From GCA-2728135 sp002728135 (GTDB taxonomy: Bacteria; Pseudomonadota; Alphaproteobacteria; UBA828): a DNA stretch of 58,942 nucleotides. The notes under the pieces are model-generated. The model had not been told where the DNA came from. It saw only the letters and a list, made by a program, of their open reading frames with translations, and made no database searches. The stretch is from NCBI GenBank assembly GCA_963997635.1, contig CAXEND010000014.1, forward strand, positions 1-58,942. The letters run 5' to 3'. This document shows, piece after piece, positions 54,142 through 58,942 of this stretch; the first letter of the stretch is position 1; every line of letters begins with the position of its first letter. The translations under genes and the position numbers were made by a program.

Positions 54142-55467
54142 ATGTCAGTAAATTCTTTTAAAACACTTGTTTCAGCAGACGACAGTAATCGTTTTGAGGG
54201 TATTAAACGTAATTATACCCCTGAGCAAGTAAATAAATTACGCGGCTCCCTGCCAGTACAATATACATTAGCAGAGTATGCAGCTAACAAGCTTTGGTCA
54301 CTAATCAAAAATGAGCCTTACGTAAATGCCCTAGGTGCAATGACCGGAGGCCAATCAGTCCAAATGGTTCGTGCAGGACTAAAAGCCATTTATCTCTCAG
54401 GCTGGCAGGTTGCCGCTGATGCAAATGGATCAGGCCAAACCTACCCAGATCAAAGTCTCTATCCAGCAGATGGAGGTCCTGCACTTGCAAAAAGAATAAA
54501 TAACGCTCTGACTAGGGCTGATCAAATACAACACCTCGAAAAAAGCAATAACGAGCAACAGGAAGATATAGACTGGTTTGCTCCCATTGTTGCGGATGCT
54601 GAAGCTGGTTTTGGTGGATCCTTAAATGCTTTTGAGATAGCCAAAGCGTATATAGAGGCAGGTGTTGGCGGAATTCATTTTGAAGATCAACTCGCTGCTG
54701 AAAAAAAATGCGGGCATCTTGGTGGAAAAGTCTTAATACCAGTATCACAGCACATACGTAATCTTAACGCTGCCAGATTAGCAGCTGACGTAATGGGGAC
54801 TTCGACAGTAATTATTTGTCGCACGGATGCAGATAGTGCCCAACTACTAACTAGTGATATTGATGAGAGAGATCACCCATTTATAAGTGGCGAAAGAACC
54901 GCAGAGGGATATTTTCGCCTAAGAAATGATGAAGGGATGGCAAGATGCATTGCTAGAGGACTAGCTTGTGCTCCCTACTCTGACCTTATTTGGATGGAAA
55001 CATCACGACCAAATATAGAACAAGCCCGCACATTTGCGGAAGCTATTCACAAAGTATTTCCTAATAAATCTCTTGCATACAACTGCTCACCATCATTTAA
55101 TTGGCAAGCAAATCTAGATTCCGAAACAATAGAAAGATTCCAATCCGAACTAGGCATGATGGGATACAAGTTCCAATTTGTCACCCTAGCTGGTTTTCAT
55201 AGCTTAAACCATGGAATGTTTGATCTAGCTCGAGGTTACTCACAAAGAGGAATGGCGGCCTATTCTCAACTTCAGGATGCTGAATTTGCCTCTGAAAAGG
55301 ATGGCTATACTGCAACTCGACACCAAAGGGAAGCTGGAACTGGTTATTTTGACGCTATCAATATTGCCGTTAGTGGTGGTGAAACTTCCACCACGGCCAT
55401 GGGAGCATCTACAGAAGCCGAACAGTTTACTGAAGACGAAAAAACAGCTGAAGAAGCAGCTGAGTGA
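54142..55467 (+). CDS. aceA: Isocitrate lyase
   Basis: Isocitrate lyase splits isocitrate to succinate and glyoxylate, opening the glyoxylate shunt for growth on acetate, fatty acids or acyl-CoA products. The 441-residue protein has the active-site KKCGHLGG (Cys about 191) and the nearby GGIHFEDQ. It starts at ATG 54142, with TGGAG upstream. A TTG four codons earlier overlaps that ribosome site and was rejected. It ends before a strong terminator. Malate synthase is not in this window. Confidence 0.95.
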   Translation: MSVNSFKTLVSADDSNRFEGIKRNYTPEQVNKLRGSLPVQYTLAEYAANKLWSLIKNEPYVNALGAMTGGQSVQMVRAGLKAIYLSGWQVAADANGSGQTYPDQSLYPADGGPALAKRINNALTRADQIQHLEKSNNEQQEDIDWFAPIVADAEAGFGGSLNAFEIAKAYIEAGVGGIHFEDQLAAEKKCGHLGGKVLIPVSQHIRNLNAARLAADVMGTSTVIICRTDADSAQLLTSDIDERDHPFISGERTAEGYFRLRNDEGMARCIARGLACAPYSDLIWMETSRPNIEQARTFAEAIHKVFPNKSLAYNCSPSFNWQANLDSETIERFQSELGMMGYKFQFVTLAGFHSLNHGMFDLARGYSQRGMAAYSQLQDAEFASEKDGYTATRHQREAGTGYFDAINIAVSGGETSTTAMGASTEAEQFTEDEKTAEEAAE

Positions 55468-55530
55468 ACAGTATCAATAGTGAGTTGCGATCCCGGACAG
55501 TGTATTTCACTGCGCAACACACAATTGGGG

Positions 55531-55562
55531 GGGTGGGTTAGAATTTTCTACCCACCCTTTTT
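55531..55562 (+). terminator. Rho-independent terminator of aceA
   Basis: GGGTGGG (55531-55537) pairs with CCCACCC (55551-55557), with inner TAGAA/TTCTA pairs closing a short TT loop. TTTTT follows on the plus strand (55558-55562). It lies 64 bases after the aceA stop and faces the end of pyrE. Confidence 0.88.
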
Positions 55563-55645
55563 ACTCCATTGATCTTAGATATTTAATTACTCTATTGATC
55601 TTATATATTTAACTAGCACAAATTAAAAATAAATAAAAACCTATT

Positions 55646-56338
55646 TTATTTATCATTTGCTAATGACCAACCCCTAGGATCTTCCAGAAAAGAATAAACT
55701 TCCTTTAACTGGTTCTTATTAGCAACACCATCTTCGAGTGCTATTCTAAGTAAAACTTTGAGATCACAAAGTGAAGATAGCCTTATACCTAAATTTTCAA
55801 TTTTTGAAACTGCATCATCTGTTGGACGAGTAAACATTACTACAACATTATCAATTATTGCACCTTCATCTCGAAGAATTTTTGAAAAATTTATTACACT
55901 CTTCCCCGTAGTTACTAAATCCTCCACTAAAACTATCTGCTGGCCAACAACACGCCCCCCCTCGATTTGAGCACCTGTGCCATGTTCCTTCGGCTCTCCT
56001 CTTACATATACCAATGGTAAATCCAAACGATCTGCAACCATAGTTGCATAAGGCACTCCTGCTGTGACTCCTCCGGCAACCATATTGGCGTTTAATGGCT
56101 TTATAATATTAGCCAATCCGTTAGCTATAATCCCTCTAGCCTGCGGGTGGGATAAAATTTGTCTACAATTAATATAAAATGGAGCCAGCAGACCAGATGT
56201 GAGCCTAAATGGTTTCTCAGTATGAATTAAAAATGACTTTGAATCTAAAATAGCTCTAGCTGTCGCTTCGGCTATATAATAAGAGCTTAGTTCAGCGGAA
56301 ATTCTTTTAGAATCATTGTTAAAATTTTTACTCTTCAT
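55646..56338 (-). CDS. pyrE: Orotate phosphoribosyltransferase
   Basis: PyrE makes OMP from orotate and PRPP. The 230-residue protein has the PRPP-binding VLVEDLVTTGKSV at about residues 133-145, the substrate loop KEHGTGAQIEG, and VAGGVTAG. It is somewhat longer than the E. coli protein (about 213), with a C-terminal extension. It is divergent from pyrF across 103 bases. Confidence 0.94.
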   Translation of the reverse strand: MKSKNFNNDSKRISAELSSYYIAEATARAILDSKSFLIHTEKPFRLTSGLLAPFYINCRQILSHPQARGIIANGLANIIKPLNANMVAGGVTAGVPYATMVADRLDLPLVYVRGEPKEHGTGAQIEGGRVVGQQIVLVEDLVTTGKSVINFSKILRDEGAIIDNVVVMFTRPTDDAVSKIENLGIRLSSLCDLKVLLRIALEDGVANKNQLKEVYSFLEDPRGWSLANDK

Positions 56339-56441
56339 ATTCTTACACCATAATCTATGTAATGATATTCTTCAGAAGCCTGCTCCACATTAACTTAATT
56401 TTCTGCTAACAATAAATATTGTGTAATTACGAGAGAATAAT

Positions 56442-57197
56442 ATGAAGCCTAATAACTCCAAAAATTCAACAAAAATTGATAACCCCACCTTATTATATTG
56501 TGCTCTTGATAATAAAGACCCTGAAACAGTAGAAAACTTGGCAATTAAACTATCAGGCTCTGTTGATGGTTTTAAACTTGGTCTTGAATATTTTTGTCAT
56601 AATGGTCCAGCTGGAATTAATCGAATAAAAAATATTGGTCTACCCTTATTTCTTGACCTTAAACTTCATGACATCCCAAATACTGTTGCTGAAGCGGTAC
56701 GCAGTGTTGCTCCACTTTCTCCAAAATATTTAACTGTTCATGCCAGTGGAGGGACCGAGATGATCAAAGCTGCAATATCAGCCACCCATGAAGAAGCTGA
56801 TCGACTAGGAACACCAAGAATCCGACTTCTTGCTGTAACAATCCTCACAAGTCTTAGTCCTTTAGATCTTATATCTATGGGTATAGGTAGCACAACTAAA
56901 GATGCGGTTGCAAAACTTACAACACTTGCAGCTGAAGTAGGCATTGATGGTTTAGTTTGTAGCCCTGAAGAAATATCTATAGTTCGTAAAGAAGTGGGAA
57001 TACATAAAGAAATATTTGTCCCTGGTATACGACCAGAAGGATCAATGAAAAATGATCAAAAACGCTCCGCAACACCAAGGCAAGCTGCAAATGATGGGGC
57101 AACTGCATTAGTTGTTGGTCGACCTATAACAGGGGCAGTTAATCCGTCACAAAGTGCTAAAAAAATTAAAGATGAAATTGGATTTAAAAGCTTTTAA
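56442..57197 (+). CDS. pyrF: Orotidine 5'-phosphate decarboxylase
   Basis: PyrF converts OMP to UMP, the last pyrimidine step. The 251-residue TIM barrel has the catalytic FLDLKLHDIPNT (Asp-Lys-His-Asp set) at about residues 70-81, and VPGIRPEG and VVGRPITGA of the phosphate loop. ATG 56442 has an AGAG site upstream. Its stop overlaps the end of convergent pyrD by four bases. Confidence 0.95.
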   Translation: MKPNNSKNSTKIDNPTLLYCALDNKDPETVENLAIKLSGSVDGFKLGLEYFCHNGPAGINRIKNIGLPLFLDLKLHDIPNTVAEAVRSVAPLSPKYLTVHASGGTEMIKAAISATHEEADRLGTPRIRLLAVTILTSLSPLDLISMGIGSTTKDAVAKLTTLAAEVGIDGLVCSPEEISIVRKEVGIHKEIFVPGIRPEGSMKNDQKRSATPRQAANDGATALVVGRPITGAVNPSQSAKKIKDEIGFKSF

Positions 57198-58237
57198 TCG
57201 CATTCCAACAAACCTTTGTTGACCATATCGTCTAAAATATCCTTAACAACTACGGCCCCAGAATAAATAAAACTTGTGTATAATTGGACTAAATGTGCCC
57301 CATCAGCAAATCTCCGAGTTGCTTCTTCTGCACTATCTATTCCCCCAACAGAAATTATTTTAAAATTATCAGGTGCAACTTTACGAACGGTTTTTAATGC
57401 CTCTCTGGAAAGATTAGATATAGGAGGTCCGCTCAAACCACCACCTTCAGTTGAAAATTTTGAAGATAGTGTACTTGGCCTACTAATAGAAGTATTTGAA
57501 ACAACCAAGCCATCTATACCTGCATTAACACAAGTATTAACAAGCTGGCATATAGAATCTTGATCAAGATCTGGAGAAATCTTAAAAAGTAATGGCGGCC
57601 TTTTAGAACAACTTGCACGAATATTATTGAGTGCATCAAGAAGTCTGACTAAATTGTCCCCTTCTTGCAGCCCCCTTAATCCCGGAGTATTTGGCGAAGA
57701 AATGTTGATTGTTATATAATCAGCCAGATCAGATATCCTTTTAACACCCTGAACATAGTCCGCTACTTTATCTAATGTATCCTTATTTGCACCTAAATTT
57801 ACTCCTATAACTTGTCCTGGTTTATAATGTTTTTTTCTCCATGTCTCTATATTACGGCTAACTAAGTTAAGACCTCTAGAATTAAAACCCATGCGATTTA
57901 TTAATGCACAGTCTTCCCTCAGTCTATAAAGCCTTGGCAGATCATTACCAAACTGCGGTCTAGGTGTAACTGTTCCAACCTCAATAAAAGAAAAACCAAG
58001 CAGAAATAAATTCTTTATTGCACGAGCGTCTTTATCAAACCCAGCAGCAAGTCCTATAGGGTGACTAAAACTAACCCCAAAAACATCTCTAGACACTTCA
58101 GAAAACATTATCGGATTAATTTGTAATTTAGGCACAAAGCCCCTAGCTAAGAGCCACAATACAAAATTATGCGCCAACTCGGGAGGGAGTAAATTTAAGA
58201 CTCTTGTACTCTGACGATGTATTAAATTATTTAGCAC
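57194..58237 (-). CDS. pyrD: Dihydroorotate dehydrogenase (quinone), class 2
   Basis: PyrD oxidises dihydroorotate to orotate and passes electrons to ubiquinone at the inner membrane. The 347-residue length and N-terminal helix before GLAAGFDKDA (about 66) mark class 2. The active-site base Ser is in ITINISSPNTPGLRGLQ, and FMN phosphate contacts are in SVGGIDSAEEA. It starts at GTG 58237 and converges with pyrF. pyrE, pyrF and pyrD together give the last three steps to UMP. Confidence 0.95.
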   Translation of the reverse strand: MLNNLIHRQSTRVLNLLPPELAHNFVLWLLARGFVPKLQINPIMFSEVSRDVFGVSFSHPIGLAAGFDKDARAIKNLFLLGFSFIEVGTVTPRPQFGNDLPRLYRLREDCALINRMGFNSRGLNLVSRNIETWRKKHYKPGQVIGVNLGANKDTLDKVADYVQGVKRISDLADYITINISSPNTPGLRGLQEGDNLVRLLDALNNIRASCSKRPPLLFKISPDLDQDSICQLVNTCVNAGIDGLVVSNTSISRPSTLSSKFSTEGGGLSGPPISNLSREALKTVRKVAPDNFKIISVGGIDSAEEATRRFADGAHLVQLYTSFIYSGAVVVKDILDDMVNKGLLECD

Positions 58238-58333
58238 AATGTGAGTGAAAAACCTTCTAAAATTAATCTACTTTACCACTAAAATTCATTAAAAGTGTCT
58301 GCATCAAAATTATTATAAAATTTTTTTTACAAA

Positions 58334-58636
58334 TTAATCATGCTCTAAATGTTCAAGTATATCAAAATTTTCAGCGTCAATCCCATTTGAATGGCAAACT
58401 ACACCGCCAACACCTTCACCAACCCAATTCCCAATGGTTTTTACACTGCAAGCCCAGATCCTTTTAGAAAAAACAACAGTAAAAATATGCTCATGGTTAG
58501 TTTTACTTGCAAACAATATATCTCCTTTTCTAAGAATCTGCTCTGCATTTCCCTCTTCATGAGATAAGACAGGTGAAGATAATACTAATGAAACGAATAT
58601 AAGTGCAGCAATAAATGAAAAATTACTTCTACGCAT
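58334..58636 (-). CDS. Small secreted protein of unknown function
   Basis: This 100-residue protein begins MRRSNFSFIAALIFVSLVLSS, a signal peptide likely cut after VLS before HEEG, so the mature form is about 75 residues in the periplasm. It contains two Cys (ACSV, VVCHS) that could bond, several His near the N- and C-termini (HEEG, NHEHI, EHLEHD), and a Gly-rich loop. GGAG precedes ATG 58636. I do not recognise the family. It is 97 bases upstream of pyrD on the same strand. Confidence 0.6.
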   Translation of the reverse strand: MRRSNFSFIAALIFVSLVLSSPVLSHEEGNAEQILRKGDILFASKTNHEHIFTVVFSKRIWACSVKTIGNWVGEGVGGVVCHSNGIDAENFDILEHLEHD

Positions 58637-58942
58637 GTTATCTCCGTGTAATTGTTATAATGCGGCTAAACTTAGATACCTATCCGAAGAGCCTGCTTGG
58701 ACGTATGAAAAAAATTAATTTTTATAGCATTAAAATATGACTTCAATGTAAAAAATGATGCATTTTCGATATTTTATATAAAATTCTTTATTTTAGCACA
58801 TAGATAAAAATGAAAGATTGTTGGCACAAAGACGCTAGTAAATACTAGTCCTGTCTAATGATATTTTATGCAACTAAAAAATTTATATCTATATAATATA
58901 ATTGCAAGTGATAATCATTTGCAATTAGATATTAGTAATGGT
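58637..58942. other. Intergenic region at right edge, carrying a Fur-like box
   Basis: About 300 AT-rich bases lie beyond the secreted-protein gene. I see no ORF with a ribosome site and no RNA gene. The notable element is the palindrome at 58900-58926. The gene it most likely serves begins past the window edge on the plus strand. Confidence 0.6.
58900..58926. promoter_or_regulatory. Near-perfect Fur/Mur-type palindrome
   Basis: AATTGCAAGTGAT and ATCATTTGCAATT form a 13-1-13 palindrome with a single mismatch, matching the Fur/Mur pattern TTGCAAATGATAATCATTTGCAA at nearly all positions. A TATAAT lies just before it (58892-58897), so a bound repressor would cover a plus-strand promoter. It is likely the operator of an iron- or manganese-responsive gene beyond the right edge. 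Confidence 0.8.

Noticed and set aside
1..58942. Prophage, insertion sequence, integron, toxin-antitoxin or CRISPR locus
   Set aside because: No integrase, transposase, terminal repeats with target duplications, repeat-spacer array or toxin-antitoxin pair was seen; the gene content is housekeeping.

Overview
The window reads as a stretch of the core chromosome of an AT-rich alphaproteobacterium, probably a free-living, streamlined marine type. The class call rests on the run nrdR-ribD-ribE-ribBA-ribH-nusB-thiL-hppA-bamE followed by a Cbp3-type ubiquinol-cytochrome c chaperone, DUF177, rpmF, plsX, fabH, ihfA, a MerR regulator and tRNA-Pro. It is supported by a metal-ligand Asp variant of HemB, an RXKD-type bifunctional Rsh, and ScfR next to isocitrate lyase. 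The order or genus cannot be fixed from sequence alone. No phage, IS element, CRISPR array, rRNA or defence island is visible. Genes are tightly packed, often with 1-30 base overlaps.

Layout. 1-4.9 kb: a small accessory patch with a secreted alpha/beta hydrolase behind a Fur-like box, an unannotated 47-residue membrane peptide, an iron-type alcohol dehydrogenase, panC, a DNA-protein crosslink protein (SRAP) and a SnoaL-like protein. 4.9-9.5 kb: tRNA-Pro, merR, ihfA, fabH, plsX, rpmF, DUF177 and the bc1 chaperone (minus strand). 9.7-12.2 kb: bamE and hppA converge on a strong two-way terminator. 12.3-19.6 kb: thiL, nusB, the riboflavin genes, nrdR, glyA and rpiB (minus strand). 19.9-26.4 kb: acyl-CoA catabolism, with glutaryl-CoA dehydrogenase on one strand and a valine-degradation set (isobutyryl-CoA dehydrogenase, HIBYL-CoA hydrolase, 3-hydroxyisobutyrate dehydrogenase) plus a lone molybdopterin oxidoreductase on the other.

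26.4-31.1 kb: metY, hemB and an SLC13/TrkA-C transporter (plus strand). 31.2-34.8 kb: biotin genes bioBA and divergent bioF. 34.9-45.9 kb: a long minus-strand housekeeping run of folK, rpoZ, rsh, DUF2062, pdxJ, acpS, lepB, rnc, era, recO and parC. 46-52.6 kb: a family 5-like uracil-DNA glycosylase, smpB, dapA, a soluble lytic transglycosylase, a PLP threonine/serine dehydratase and an unusual MlaA-like protein. 52.6-55.6 kb: divergent scfR and aceA around two perfect inverted repeats. 55.6-58.2 kb: pyrE, pyrF and pyrD. 58.3-58.9 kb: a small secreted protein of unknown role and a near-perfect Fur/Mur-type palindrome that probably controls a gene beyond the right edge.

The genes mostly do ordinary jobs: riboflavin, biotin, pantothenate, pyridoxine, haem, folate and pyrimidine supply; envelope assembly; stringent response; ribosome rescue. 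Branched-chain and lysine-type catabolism feed acetyl- and propionyl-CoA, and aceA opens the glyoxylate shunt. I did not find a convincing wholly new system. The best leads are the regulatory palindromes at both window edges and before aceA, the RibBA with a dead second domain, the MlaA-like protein without a lipobox, and two tiny membrane ORFs.
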